Notes under the pieces: model-generated | Database searches by the model: none | Seen by the model: only the letters and a program-made list of their open reading frames with translations | Told to the model about the DNA's origin: nothing | Source: Caldithrix abyssi DSM 13497 | GTDB lineage: Bacteria > Calditrichota > Calditrichia > Calditrichales > Calditrichaceae | NCBI RefSeq assembly: GCF_001886815.1 | Contig: NZ_CP018099.1 | Coordinates: 4,214,501 to 4,278,500 of the forward strand | Length of the DNA stretch: 64,000 bases | Reading direction: 5' to 3' | Translations under genes and position numbers: made by a program | Part shown: piece by piece, positions 36,791 through 46,908 of the stretch | How positions within the stretch are numbered: the first letter of the stretch is position 1 | Layout: every line of letters starts with the position of its first letter

Positions 36791-39142
36791 TCACGCTCCT
36801 GAAGTTGCCTTCTTCTTTTTTAAAATTTTCTCGCCCCAGGCGGCAATAACCGCTTGAATCTCTTCCAGATCGATGGGTTTGCTTACGTAATCATCCATGC
36901 CCGCATTTAAACATTTTTCTCGATCGCCCTTCATGGCATTGGCGGTCATGGCAATGATTACGGGGCGTTCATTCTCCGGAAAGTTCTGAATAATCTGACG
37001 CGTGGCTTCCAAGCCGTCCATTTCCGGCATCTGCACATCCATAAAAATCAGGTCGTAGCGCTGTTGCTTTAAGGCCTCAAGCACCTCCAGGCCGTTGGCT
37101 GCCAGGTCGGCCGTATAGCCCATTTTAGCAAGGACCTTTAAACCGAGCTTCTGGTTTATGGAGTTATCTTCGGCCAGTAAAATTCTTAAAGGATATTTAC
37201 GAGCAAACGTCTCGTCAAGAGTCGCTTCCGATGCCGACCATTTTTCTTGAACAGAAGGCTTACGGTTCAACGCCTCCAGCAGGGTGTTGTACAATTGAGA
37301 TTGCTTTACGGGTTTGGTTAACAACGCGTCAAACATTTCAGCCTTTTCTTTTAACTTTGGCGGTTTGCCCAGAGAACTGAGCATGATGAGAGGTAATTCT
37401 TCTTTTGAGTATAACTTACGAATTTCTGCGGCCAGCTCCACGCCATCCATTTCCGGCATCTGCATATCAAGAATAGCCAGATCAAATTCCGTTCCGTTTT
37501 TCATAATTTCAAGCGCTTCCCGGGCAGTGGCAGCCTCCTGTACTTTCATTCCCCAGCGCTGACATTGAAGTTTAAGAATACGCCGATTGGTCTTGTTATC
37601 ATCCACCACTAAGACGTGCACGCCTGTCAGCTCAGGAATTTTAATGTTCAGGTATTTTTTAGGCAACGAAGAGGCCGCTTTGGCTTTAATGGTAAAATAG
37701 AATGTCGAGCCTTTGCCCACTTTACTGGTTACCCAAATGCGTCCGCCCATCATCTCGACAAGACGTTTGCTGATGGCCAGCCCCAGGCCGGTGCCGCCAT
37801 ATTTTCGAGTGGTTGAAGAATCAGCCTGAGTAAAAGCATCAAACAATTTATTGATTTTATCTTCCGCAATGCCGATGCCGGTATCTTTTACGGAGAATTG
37901 TAATTCTACCGTGTCGCCATCCTGCGCAATCCGGCCCACGTTAATAAAAACTTCGCCTTTTTGCGTAAACTTAACCGCATTGTTGATCAAGTTGACCAGA
38001 ACTTGCCGGAGTCGCGTAATGTCGCTTTCAATATAGGTCGGAACATCGGGTTCAATAAAATAGACCAGATCCAGATTTTTCTCTGCCGCCTTAGGGGCCA
38101 CAAGGTCCAGGGCCTCTTCAATGCAAGTCTTTAATTCAAAGGGCTGGAACTCCAGGTCCATCTTGCCCGATTCAATCTTGGAAAAATCCAGAATATCATT
38201 GATGATCGTTAACAGGCTTTCGGCGCTAATGCGAATGGTTTGAACATACTCTCGTTGTTCTGGCGTTAGCGGCGTTTGCATGAGTAAACTGCTCATGCCC
38301 ATTACGCCATTCATCGGCGTTCTGATTTCGTGACTCATAGAGGCCAGAAAGTCGCTTTTGGCAATGTCGGCGGCTTCCGCGGCTTCTCTGGCTTTGATTA
38401 ATTCTCTTTGCTTTCGCTCGTTAAATATTCCAAAAAAGACAATGGCCAGCGTCCCAATAATACCAAATAAAAGATGGATTACAATGAGAGGATAATTTAG
38501 ATGCAACGGGACGGAAGGGAGAGTAATACTGATGCCGCCTCGCACATCCCCTAAACGATACCCTTGTTTGGCATGACATTTCAAACATTCCTGACGTGTA
38601 ATCAGCGGAGCCATGTAACGAAAGACTTTGACAGAATCATTCTTAAAAAACTGTCCTGTTTCTTTCAGGCCCTTTTCAAACTTTAAAAGCGCCTGCCTTT
38701 CCCATTCATCGGCTTTATTATTGGGGTTTAATGGTTTTAAGCTGGTGATATGAAATTGAACGCCATCTTTCTGTCGGGCGATCTCCGATATCTGGCGCGT
38801 CATAAACGCGGGATTAATTTTGGTCAGTTGCAGGCCATTGGTGGCGGTGAGGTCTCTCAGCGGGTCGTCTAAATATGGATTCGGCCTGGTGTGCTCATCG
38901 ATGGGAACGTAAACGCCGCCGTGTAAAGCATTCCAGCTACGAGTAAGCAGGATTTGCTCAAAAAAAGCCCTGGCCCCATGCATGGTTATTTGTATCTGCT
39001 TACTGCGATCATTGATCAGATTCCAGACCAGCGAGATGCTGATGGTGGCAAGCCAGATGATGACGCCGATGACGATATATCTTTTCATTATCCCGGTCTT
39101 TTTAATCTGGTCTCCGATTTTTTTCATTGATAATAGCTGCAT
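36791..39142 (-). CDS. Hybrid histidine kinase with haem c-type sensor domain
   Basis: A 783-residue protein, taking the ATG at 39142 ([12 protein letters not shown]); an in-frame TTG at 39208 and an internal MKRYIVIG are alternatives. Membrane segments lie near 22-40 and 225-245. They flank a periplasmic Tll0287-like (DUF3365) domain with a haem-attachment motif CLKCH, suggesting redox, oxygen or NO sensing. Then come HisKA ([14 protein letters not shown]), HATPase (NNAVKFT, DTGIGI, GTGLGL) and two receiver domains with Asp in [12 protein letters not shown] and [12 protein letters not shown]. No Hpt domain is present, so a separate phosphotransfer protein is required. It stands alone; the partner is not in the window. 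Confidence 0.92.
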   Translation of the reverse strand: MQLLSMKKIGDQIKKTGIMKRYIVIGVIIWLATISISLVWNLINDRSKQIQITMHGARAFFEQILLTRSWNALHGGVYVPIDEHTRPNPYLDDPLRDLTATNGLQLTKINPAFMTRQISEIARQKDGVQFHITSLKPLNPNNKADEWERQALLKFEKGLKETGQFFKNDSVKVFRYMAPLITRQECLKCHAKQGYRLGDVRGGISITLPSVPLHLNYPLIVIHLLFGIIGTLAIVFFGIFNERKQRELIKAREAAEAADIAKSDFLASMSHEIRTPMNGVMGMSSLLMQTPLTPEQREYVQTIRISAESLLTIINDILDFSKIESGKMDLEFQPFELKTCIEEALDLVAPKAAEKNLDLVYFIEPDVPTYIESDITRLRQVLVNLINNAVKFTQKGEVFINVGRIAQDGDTVELQFSVKDTGIGIAEDKINKLFDAFTQADSSTTRKYGGTGLGLAISKRLVEMMGGRIWVTSKVGKGSTFYFTIKAKAASSLPKKYLNIKIPELTGVHVLVVDDNKTNRRILKLQCQRWGMKVQEAATAREALEIMKNGTEFDLAILDMQMPEMDGVELAAEIRKLYSKEELPLIMLSSLGKPPKLKEKAEMFDALLTKPVKQSQLYNTLLEALNRKPSVQEKWSASEATLDETFARKYPLRILLAEDNSINQKLGLKVLAKMGYTADLAANGLEVLEALKQQRYDLIFMDVQMPEMDGLEATRQIIQNFPENERPVIIAMTANAMKGDREKCLNAGMDDYVSKPIDLEEIQAVIAAWGEKILKKKKATSGA

Positions 39143-39410
39143 TTTAAGCCCCGAATGTAAAGCCTTATTTTTTTCATCCGCAAATTTCAAAGTTCGGGGT
39201 AATGTCAATTTTCATTTCCGGATTAAACAGACGTCAATCTTTAATCGATTAACTTTACCTGACGATCTTCAACGAATGTTGTTCTTCACCTATTTTATCT
39301 TTTACGGTGAAGACTCCCCTTCATACCATTAAGATATTCGGACGTTAATCATTAAAACTTAGTGCAAACGCGCTTATGTACAAATTAGTAACCATCGAGG
39401 AAGGCTTAAA

Positions 39411-39553
39411 TTCTGAACCAGGATTTGCCCGATTTCTGGAATAACAGGATTATTTTTTCTGCATTCCAAAATTTCTCTTTAAAATGTGAAGCAAAGCTTC
39501 ACTGGTGAAAAAAATCAAGAAAATCCTGTAATCCTGAAAATCAAGGTTCAAAA
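39411..39553. repeat. Imperfect long palindromic repeat
   Basis: The left arm begins TTCTGAACCAGGATTTGCCC; the complement of the right arm begins TTTTGAACCTTGATTTTCAG. Both arms carry AACAGGATTA or TACAGGATTT further in, around a small central hairpin GTGAAGC-AAA-GCTTCAC. No coding capacity. It is probably a short dispersed repeat. Confidence 0.5.
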
Positions 39554-39785
39554 ACCAGTAATGAATGATGACTAAACGCTTTGGCTTGAGAAGGAAACTC
39601 ATTACCTGACACGCATTCACAATACTCTTTGCCCGCTAAAGAGTCAGAAGTTTTGAAGGAAATATAATCAAATTCCTTCTGTGCATTTTTTCTCGAAGAT
39701 TAAGCAGATCAACGCTGATTATAAAAAAATATTTAAGTTCTGAACAAAGTTTCTTTATTAGAAGCTATGCGAAAAACTATACGAC

Positions 39786-39874
39786 ATGTTTAATCCCTTT
39801 ATTTAAACAAAATTCACGCCCGACAAATCGGGATAAACTTCAGCGAGAATATCTAAATAAAAAGTTTAAACCCT
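39786..39874. repeat. Short palindromic repeat with CCCGA/TCGGG hairpin
   Basis: Outer arms GTTTAATCCCTTTATTTA and GTTTAAACTTTTTATTTA (complement of the right side) enclose CCCGACAAATCGGG at 39819-39832. The arms are imperfect; it may be a decayed element. Confidence 0.35.
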
Positions 39875-40151
39875 TTTTAGTCAAGTCTAATATTTTGTTT
39901 CATTAATTGGGTTGAGATTATTCATGAGTCCAGTATAAAAACAACTAATTTCACGAATGAACACGAATATATTTACTGTAATTAAAATAAAAACAATAGT
40001 CCCAGTTAAATGAAAATCTATAATAATACATTTTTATAGTGGATCAAGTCCTTAAATTTGTGTAAAAAAGAAAAAAGTGAAAAATTGCCACATCCTTCCT
40101 AACTTTGATTTTTTTCAAAAAAAAAAAAGAAAAAAAAAGAAAGGAAAGGAT

Positions 40152-41414
40152 ATGGCAAAGACACAAAGAAAAGATAATGGTTTGGTGAGAGAAATTCAAA
40201 ATATTTTACTAGAAGATGAAGATTTTTTAAGAAGAATCGTTCAAGAAAATTTACAGAAGATATTGGAATCAGAGTTTGAGGATTATATACAAGCAGGACG
40301 TTATGAGCGTACAGAGCATCGCAAAGGCTACCGTAATGGGATATACAGAAGGACATTAAAGACGCGTGTAGGTGTGATAGAGTTAGAAGTAGTAAGAGAT
40401 AGGGAAGGAAATTTTAAGACAGAACTTTTCAGACGTTATCAACGAAATGAGAAGGCCTTGGTGTTATCCCTAGTAGAGATGTATCTTCAGGGGGTATCCA
40501 CCAGGAAAGTAAAACGAATAGTGGAGCACTTATGTGGAACGGAGATATCAAAAAGCACAATCAGTAACTTATCAAAAGAATTGGATGAGAATATTAATAA
40601 ATGGCGTAACCGCCCCTTAGATAAATCATATCCTTATTTAGTTATAGATGCACGATATGAGAACATACGAGAAGCAGAAGCCGGAGTAATTGGGAAGGCG
40701 GTATTTGTGATAATAGGGATCGATGCGCAAGGTTATAGAGAAATACTATCGGTAGAAATAGGAGATAGCGAGCGAGAGGATACATGGAGTGAGATATTTA
40801 GGAAATTAAAAGAGCGGGGATTAAAAGGCTTAAGCTATGTTGTATCAGATGATCATAAGGGACTTGTAAAAGCGGTAAAGCGAGAATTTCAAGGCATAAG
40901 ATGGCAACGATGTCAAGTCCATTTTATTCGCAATTTTATGGATAAAATAGGCAAGAAGAATAGCAAGGAATATTTAGAGATGTTGAGAGATGTTTTTAAT
41001 GCGCCGGAAATTAAATCGGCCAGAGAAAGGAAAGAAGGGCTAGTAAAGAAATTAGAGGATAAGAAGCCGTCGGTAGCAGACTGGTTAGATAGAGAGATAG
41101 AATTTTGTTTCACAGTTTACAGTTTGCCCATAGAGCATCGAAAGAAGATGAAGTCGACCAATATGATAGAACGGCTAAATGAAGAGATAAAAAGGCGCAG
41201 TAGAGTTGTAAGAATATTCCCAAATGATGAATCCTGTATTCGTTTGATAGGAGCAATATGCATGGAGAAATCGGAGGAATGGCAAAGTGGTCGAAGATAT
41301 TTAAATATGAGTATTGAGAATGAAGTAGAAGGAAAAAAGGAGCCTGACTGCGTGCGTTCATGCAGAGGCAGGGATGTAAAGACAGAGGTCTACGAAATGG
41401 CGAACGCGGTGTAA
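40152..41414 (+). CDS. IS256-family (mutator-type) transposase
   Basis: A 420-residue transposase beginning at the ATG at 40152 (MAKTQRKDNGLVREIQ) with AGGAAAGGA directly upstream; a longer frame through a poly-Lys stretch has no ribosome site. The DDE catalytic triad is visible as D in VIDARYEN (near 165), D in VVSDDHKG (near 232) and E in TNMIERLNEEIKRR (near 339). It catalyses cut-and-paste or copy transposition of the surrounding element. The frame is intact, so the element may be active. A decayed relative lies at 52.3 kb. Confidence 0.93.
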   Translation: MAKTQRKDNGLVREIQNILLEDEDFLRRIVQENLQKILESEFEDYIQAGRYERTEHRKGYRNGIYRRTLKTRVGVIELEVVRDREGNFKTELFRRYQRNEKALVLSLVEMYLQGVSTRKVKRIVEHLCGTEISKSTISNLSKELDENINKWRNRPLDKSYPYLVIDARYENIREAEAGVIGKAVFVIIGIDAQGYREILSVEIGDSEREDTWSEIFRKLKERGLKGLSYVVSDDHKGLVKAVKREFQGIRWQRCQVHFIRNFMDKIGKKNSKEYLEMLRDVFNAPEIKSARERKEGLVKKLEDKKPSVADWLDREIEFCFTVYSLPIEHRKKMKSTNMIERLNEEIKRRSRVVRIFPNDESCIRLIGAICMEKSEEWQSGRRYLNMSIENEVEGKKEPDCVRSCRGRDVKTEVYEMANAV

Positions 41415-41450
41415 CCTCCATTCCGCTACGCTCCATTCCGGTTACACCGC
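41406..41450 (+). terminator. Hairpin at transposase stop codon
   Basis: GCGGTGTAACC and GGTTACACCGC form an 11-bp perfect stem overlapping the transposase stop codon. It probably terminates the transposase transcript or blocks read-through. No strong T-run follows. Confidence 0.5.
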
Positions 41451-41510
41451 TGGTCCTTGGTTAGGAAGGAATTTACACAAAAAATTAGGCTTGACTTTAT
41501 AGAGGTGGAC

Positions 41511-44396
41511 TCATTCATAAATATCTTTTATCAATTCTTCAATCTTTTTATTGCTAAATTGTGTTTTAAATTTAATCTTTACTTTATCTCCAAAAAGTTT
41601 TTCGGCATGTCTTATTTTTTGCAATTCTTCTTTTATTAATGATTCTTCTTCTTTATTTTTTGTTTCAACTAAAAAATAAAGTTTCTTATCTCCATTTTCA
41701 TAATTCAATACATAAGCGAAATCCGGCGAATAGCTTTTGCCTCCAGCAACAGGAATTTTAATTGAATTTTTTGGTATCTTGGTAAATACAACTACCTCTT
41801 TAATATTGGTTTTAATGTTATCTTTTTCTAACTCCGAATCATAAAATAAATCTTCAAGAAAATAATTCTTAGCAACCTTATCTTTTGAATAAAGAATTCC
41901 TATATCAGAAGCGTCTACTTCTTTTATAGGATCGCCATATATATCGGTAAACTTCGTAGGATGTATTACATTAGTTACTTTTTGATATTCAATGCCAAAT
42001 TTATCAATCGCATTGAAAAGTAAGTATTTATCAAATTCATGTTTTATTGCTCTTAAAGTAGAATAATTCAAGTATCTATTAATGTCAATTTCATTTTGCA
42101 CATATAAAAACGATCGATGCAAGGTTTTGATGTTGGCGTTTAGCAGCTTCGACAACTCTTTTAAAAACTCAGAATACTTCATTGTAACAACTGGTATCAC
42201 TTCATCTTTCAATACAGAAATTTCTTCGTCTGCGGCAGCTTGGTTGTCTTTAATTGTCAATTTTATTTTTCTTTCCTTTATATTTTCTTCATTGAAAAAA
42301 TCTTCGTTATCTTTCAAAAAATTTATAAACATTTCTTTAAAGGTATCTTCATTTTCAAACTTATATTCAAGTATCACTTTTTCATTTAACTTTTCCCATA
42401 AGGCTTTTAATTCAGGATATTTTTCTATGCGCAAAGTAACTTTTTTCTTTTTTTCCGTTGCTTTTTTTATTTTATTTGATACCACACCGTCAAATATCAA
42501 TGGAAAATTAGCTTTAATAAAAGCAAAACCGTTTTCTTTGAATTTATTTGAACGGGTTATCACATTTTTTTCGTCTAAAAATTCCAATAGTTCGTCTTCA
42601 TTGCCGAATTGATCGTTGTAAACTTCTAAAATCTTTTTAATCATTTCTTTAGTTAATTCTTTGGCATCATCGGTTATCGGTATTGCGTTGGATTTTTCGT
42701 TGATTTCATTTACGAGCCTGTCAACAAAATCATTTTCCGTAAAATCAACATAATAATTCAAATAAAATTGCTCTCCTTTTACTCTGTTCATGTATTCGTT
42801 TACAGGCAAACGCAAGCCTCTCCCAACCTCTTGCAGTTTTGAAATCTCGCTTCCGCTGCTTCTTAACTTACATATTTGAAAAACATTTGGATTATCCCAA
42901 CCTTCCCGTAAGGTCCACTTTGAAAATATAAACCTTCTTGGATTATTTAAATCAAGAATTGCTTCTTTATCATGCAATATTTCGTTAATCTCTTTTTCTA
43001 TTGCCTCATCTTTTTCGGTGTTGTCTTTAGAAAAATATCCACCATGAGTTAAAGACAAATTTTCAATGGTTTTTTTCAAATATTCTTTGTAAAATTCACT
43101 GGTTTCTGTTTTTAATAACTCTTCGGCGTAACTTTTTATATATTGTTCAACAGTTGTTCGAACATATCCGTCCTGTTTTCTGTATTCTTCAATATTGTCA
43201 ATAAAAAACAATGTCAAAGGTTTTATTCTTACGTCTTTAGTTAACAATTCTTTTTCCAACTTAAAATGATTCTCCACTGCATTTTTAATCATTTTTTCCT
43301 GCAATGTTTCGGAATAAGAATACGGATTTAATTTATCTCCTCTTTTAAGCGATAAACCATTGGATAATACCACCTCTGATTTGTTCAAGTTTTCTATATA
43401 CAAGTCGGTCATTTCAGGATGAACAATACTTAAACTCTGTTTTTTGACTATTTTGTATTGTTTCCTTTTTTTGTTTTCAATGAGTTCAAAAGTTGCTTCT
43501 TTGCCGTCTGTGTTTACTAGCCTGACAATTACATTTTTACCAATCTCAAACTCCTCAACATAACCAATTACACCTTTTACCAAATTGTTGTTAAAAGCAT
43601 CAACCGCCGTGAGTGTGTAAATAAGATTTTCGTATTCCTTAAATGTAGCTCCAAAGCGAATAATGTATTGCGACTTTAGAAGTTGAATATTTTCCCAGGT
43701 TTTGTTTCCTTTTGCAAATTTGTGTGGCTCATCAATAATTACAAATGGCTTAACCTCTGCTAAAGCATTAAAAGGAACCGTGTATTTATCAAAAAGTGTT
43801 CTGTCAAAACTCTTTTTCATTGTATCGGAATTAATCATTCCGGCATTTATCAGTAATACTTGAATTGAATTCATATCAAAATCGATACTATTAACAAAAT
43901 TACTGACTGCCTGGGGCATATAGCTTTTTTTGTTCTTGTTGTTCTTTTGGCTCTCAACAACGTACAAATTGATGGTTTTTCCATATTGCTCTTTGAAATG
44001 TTCTCTTGCCGAAGGTGATTTGAGAAAATTTATAGTTCCTGCTTTGATTGATAGCGTAGGAACAACAATAATAAACTTAAAAATACCGTAATTTTTGTTC
44101 AATTCAAAAATGGCTTTGGTATAGGTATAAGTTTTTCCCGTTCCGGTTTCCATCATTATGTCAATGATATTACTGTCGGATTTAGGCGGTTCGGTTATGC
44201 CGTTTTCCTTCTGAACATGTAAAATATTACTAATATATTTTTTCTTATCTTCGCCCCTATTGTTTATAACGGGATTAATATATTGCCTGTTTATGCCTTG
44301 CGGTTTTTCAATTGTCAATCCTTCAAAAACGGATATTATACTTTCAACCGCTCTTGTTTGATGCGGCAAATTTTTTTCAAAATTAAAACCTTTCAT
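41511..44396 (-). CDS. res: Type III restriction enzyme, Res subunit
   Basis: A 961-residue protein of usual Res length. The N-terminal superfamily 2 helicase has Walker A METGTGKTY (near 85), the DExH-type box IIDEPHKF (near 221) and SKWTLREGWDNPNVFQIC. The C-terminal PD-(D/E)xK nuclease has SPDFAYVLNY (near 895) and FLVETKNK (near 911). With Mod it cuts DNA carrying two inversely oriented unmethylated sites after ATP-driven movement. It starts 12 bp after mod in the same operon. An IS256 element sits just past its stop and does not truncate it. Confidence 0.95.
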   Translation of the reverse strand: MKGFNFEKNLPHQTRAVESIISVFEGLTIEKPQGINRQYINPVINNRGEDKKKYISNILHVQKENGITEPPKSDSNIIDIMMETGTGKTYTYTKAIFELNKNYGIFKFIIVVPTLSIKAGTINFLKSPSAREHFKEQYGKTINLYVVESQKNNKNKKSYMPQAVSNFVNSIDFDMNSIQVLLINAGMINSDTMKKSFDRTLFDKYTVPFNALAEVKPFVIIDEPHKFAKGNKTWENIQLLKSQYIIRFGATFKEYENLIYTLTAVDAFNNNLVKGVIGYVEEFEIGKNVIVRLVNTDGKEATFELIENKKRKQYKIVKKQSLSIVHPEMTDLYIENLNKSEVVLSNGLSLKRGDKLNPYSYSETLQEKMIKNAVENHFKLEKELLTKDVRIKPLTLFFIDNIEEYRKQDGYVRTTVEQYIKSYAEELLKTETSEFYKEYLKKTIENLSLTHGGYFSKDNTEKDEAIEKEINEILHDKEAILDLNNPRRFIFSKWTLREGWDNPNVFQICKLRSSGSEISKLQEVGRGLRLPVNEYMNRVKGEQFYLNYYVDFTENDFVDRLVNEINEKSNAIPITDDAKELTKEMIKKILEVYNDQFGNEDELLEFLDEKNVITRSNKFKENGFAFIKANFPLIFDGVVSNKIKKATEKKKKVTLRIEKYPELKALWEKLNEKVILEYKFENEDTFKEMFINFLKDNEDFFNEENIKERKIKLTIKDNQAAADEEISVLKDEVIPVVTMKYSEFLKELSKLLNANIKTLHRSFLYVQNEIDINRYLNYSTLRAIKHEFDKYLLFNAIDKFGIEYQKVTNVIHPTKFTDIYGDPIKEVDASDIGILYSKDKVAKNYFLEDLFYDSELEKDNIKTNIKEVVVFTKIPKNSIKIPVAGGKSYSPDFAYVLNYENGDKKLYFLVETKNKEEESLIKEELQKIRHAEKLFGDKVKIKFKTQFSNKKIEELIKDIYE

Positions 44397-44408
44397 AGCA
44401 CCGTCTCT

Positions 44409-46400
44409 TTAATATCTGGTAATAACATCAATATCAATCTGTTTTTTGTTGGAATAACTTTTAATGTTTTCGTTTATCTCTCTTAGTGATTTGCTGTCAA
44501 AATTATAGCCGAAAAGAATAATCTTTATGGGATTGAAGTTTTTATCCGTATCAATTTTTTCAAGCAGTGCTTTCAAATGATTTGTTTTCCAACCTTTGTA
44601 TAATAAATATAAATTGCAGTCTATATAATAAGTTTTATAGCCGTTAATATCAATCTCGTGCGGTTTTTCGGTTAACTCTATTCCGTCATAAACCTGCCAG
44701 GTTATAAGTAAAGATTTAATATCATCTTCTGTAAGCTTCCCTTCGTCAAACAAACTTGTTTGTTCGGTAAGTTTATCGTTTTCTTGTAAATAATCTTTCC
44801 ATAAAGGTATTGTTTCAAAAATCTTAAATCCTAAATCCTGATTTTTAAGATTTTCAATTTCTTGTTCTAGTGAAGCGATTTTTTCTTCATTATCACCAAA
44901 GTTTAATTGACTTTCAAGTTCCTTTATTTCTTTTTCTTTTGCTTTGATTTTTTCGTCAATTTCTGATTTTATTTTTTTTGCTGCTCTAATAAGGCGCTCT
45001 TTGCAAATTTCAAAAATTGTAGGTTCTTCAACTCCTAATTCATCTTTTACAAAATCATAAGCTGTTTTGTTCTTTTTCGGGTCAATAGGTTCAGGAAGTT
45101 GTACAAGGATATACTTGCGGTTGCCACCATCTTCGGCGTTAAGTTGCATGACAGCCTCACCTGTGGTCCCACTACCGGCAAAAAAGTCAAGATAAATGCA
45201 GTCAGTACATTCAATCAAACTTATAAGGTATGAAATTATTCTTGATGGCTTTGGATAATCAAAACATTGTATGCCATTGAAAAGATTTTTAACCTCCTTG
45301 CTACCTCCCGCTGTAGTTGAACTATTTTCACCTGAAATTATTGAATCAACAGCGGAAAAGGTTTTATGCCCTTTTTTTATTACTTTGTAAGCTTCAAACA
45401 ATCCATCTTCTCGCCTTTCAAATTCGACAAGACCATTTGAAATAAGTTTTTTCATTTCTTCTTTTCCTACTCGCCATCTTCCATAGGTCCCATCAGGTTT
45501 TATAGGGTAGACTTCTATCCCATTTGGCCCAGGTATAGGATAGTACATAGAGGGTCTATCTTCTTTACTATCACCTTGCCCCCATTGTCGTAACCGTTCT
45601 CTTCCCCCATTGCTAATTTTCACATCTCGTTTAAAAGAAATATTTCTTTTCATCTTAGCATAAGTTAATACATACTCATGGATTTGAGCAACCTGATCTG
45701 CGGTACCTCCTTTACCTAATCTTGAACGCCATACAAACTGAATAACAAAATTCTCCTCTCCAAAAATCTCATCCATCAAAATTTTTAACTGTGCCACTTC
45801 ATTATCGTCAATGGAAACAAAAATCACTCCGTCTTCTCTAAGTAGTTGCCGTGCAATATAAAGCCTTGGATACATAAAAGTAAGCCAGGCGCTGTGAGAA
45901 TTACTTTTGCTGTTTACAAAATCAAGTATTCGTTTTGCTCTCTCTTCATCTATTCCGGCAAGTTCCATAAGCTGCGGTACTGTAAATTTTCTGTCGTCTT
46001 GATATACAAAACCGTCGCTACCAGTATTATAAGGCGGGTCAATGTATATCATCTTTATTTTTTCGTAATAAGCGTTAACCAAATGTTTTAAAACTTCAAG
46101 GTTATCGCCTTTTATAAGTAAGTTTTGAGAATTTCTGTTTTCTTCTTTTTGATTAAACGCTTCGCTTTCCTTAAGTAATGTCCGCACAGGATCTGTTGCC
46201 AATACTCTTGCATAATTCTTGCCCAGCCACTCCAGGCCATAGCTTTCTTTTGAGAGATTTATTTCGTTTAATTTAATCTCTTCATTGAATTTTTCTATAT
46301 TAAAATTTCCATCTTTGTCAAAACAATGCGGGAAATGTTTTTTTAGAATATCAATTTTATCAGGCATTCTTTGTTCGAAAATTTTTTCTGTTTTTTCCAT
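44409..46400 (-). CDS. mod: Type III DNA methyltransferase, Mod subunit
   Basis: A 663-residue adenine-N6 methyltransferase of beta class. The catalytic motif DPPYNTG (near 121) precedes the SAM-binding motif FAGSGTTGEAV (near 407), with the target-recognition region between. A coiled-coil segment (about 485-525) follows. It methylates one strand of a short asymmetric site and supplies specificity to Res. The ATG has an AGAGG site. No simple-sequence tract suggesting phase variation was seen. Confidence 0.95.
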   Translation of the reverse strand: MEKTEKIFEQRMPDKIDILKKHFPHCFDKDGNFNIEKFNEEIKLNEINLSKESYGLEWLGKNYARVLATDPVRTLLKESEAFNQKEENRNSQNLLIKGDNLEVLKHLVNAYYEKIKMIYIDPPYNTGSDGFVYQDDRKFTVPQLMELAGIDEERAKRILDFVNSKSNSHSAWLTFMYPRLYIARQLLREDGVIFVSIDDNEVAQLKILMDEIFGEENFVIQFVWRSRLGKGGTADQVAQIHEYVLTYAKMKRNISFKRDVKISNGGRERLRQWGQGDSKEDRPSMYYPIPGPNGIEVYPIKPDGTYGRWRVGKEEMKKLISNGLVEFERREDGLFEAYKVIKKGHKTFSAVDSIISGENSSTTAGGSKEVKNLFNGIQCFDYPKPSRIISYLISLIECTDCIYLDFFAGSGTTGEAVMQLNAEDGGNRKYILVQLPEPIDPKKNKTAYDFVKDELGVEEPTIFEICKERLIRAAKKIKSEIDEKIKAKEKEIKELESQLNFGDNEEKIASLEQEIENLKNQDLGFKIFETIPLWKDYLQENDKLTEQTSLFDEGKLTEDDIKSLLITWQVYDGIELTEKPHEIDINGYKTYYIDCNLYLLYKGWKTNHLKALLEKIDTDKNFNPIKIILFGYNFDSKSLREINENIKSYSNKKQIDIDVITRY

Positions 46401-46568
46401 TCTACAGCCTCTTTTATTTATTTGCCCCTAACGTTTGTGTATGTTAATTGTTTTTATATGACCAAATTTTTGGGTAAATACAAATATTTATATTTTTCTA
46501 AAACAATAAAGTTAACTTCATTTTTTAGGTCTTTGTAAATTCTAAGGTTTTTGGTTTGTCAGAATTAG

Positions 46569-46736
46569 TTAATCATTCTTATTATTTAAATTATTTTCAT
46601 TTTCTTTAGAACCTTGCGGATTAGTTTTAGGTTTTGGTTTTAAATTTTCAATACCAGCTAAACTTTTTTTGTTTGTTTTAGAAGGTTTTAAATTAGACAA
46701 ATCAGTTTTAAAAATATTTTTCTTGACTTTATTCAT
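46569..46736 (-). CDS. Tiny Lys/Asn-rich protein B
   Basis: A 55-residue protein starting at the ATG at 46736 (MNKVKKNIFKTDLSNLKP) with AAGGAG 8 bases upstream. It carries SLAGIENLKPKPK, closely similar to SLSGINILKPSNIKK in the gene immediately upstream, which it overlaps by 8 bases (ATGAATAA). It is very basic and Asn-rich, probably disordered, with no membrane segment. Family unknown. The motif repeat and overlap argue that both are real. Confidence 0.6.
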   Translation of the reverse strand: MNKVKKNIFKTDLSNLKPSKTNKKSLAGIENLKPKPKTNPQGSKENENNLNNKND

Positions 46737-46890
46737 TTTTTTCTCCTTCTGATGTAGTTGTCTTTGTTTCATTAATATTTTGCTTATTTTTATCAATTGG
46801 TTTTTTAATATTAGAAGGCTTTAAAATATTAATACCACTTAAGCTATCTTTTTTTATGTACTTATTGTTTGTATTTTTGTTTTCTTCCAT
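46729..46890 (-). CDS. Tiny Lys/Asn-rich protein A
   Basis: A 53-residue frame from the ATG at 46890 (MEENKNTNNKYIKKDSLSGI) with a TAGGAG site 8 bases upstream, ending in TAA at 46729. It contains SLSGINILKPSNIKK, shared with the downstream tiny gene. It sits 18 bp after the small membrane-protein gene. Function unknown. Confidence 0.6.
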   Translation of the reverse strand: MEENKNTNNKYIKKDSLSGINILKPSNIKKPIDKNKQNINETKTTTSEGEKNE

Positions 46891-46908
46891 TAGGACTCCT
46901 AAAATATT

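Larger units (their letters stand above)
39143..40039. other. Intergenic repeat-rich region before the insertion sequence
   Basis: About 900 bp with no convincing gene. It contains two imperfect palindromic repeats (listed separately), ends at the insertion sequence, and is AT-rich toward the right. Confidence 0.5.
40040..41495 (+). mobile_element. IS256-family insertion sequence
   Basis: An element of about 1.46 kb with one transposase gene. The ends carry imperfect inverted repeats: left TGGATCAAGTCCTTAAATTT then GTGTAAA; right (complement) AGTCAAGCCTAATTTTTT then GTGTAAA. An inner CCTTCCTAAC block is present in both ends. The 7-bp string TTTATAG occurs at both flanks (40033-40039, 41496-41502) and may be the target duplication, though 8-9 bp is usual for the family; the exact ends are therefore approximate. 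It inserted 16 bp beyond the stop of the res gene. Confidence 0.75.

Noticed and set aside
40077-40151. N-terminal extension of the transposase through a poly-Lys stretch
   Set aside because: It has no ribosome site, whereas the ATG at 40152 has a strong one; the relic at 52.26 kb also aligns from that ATG.
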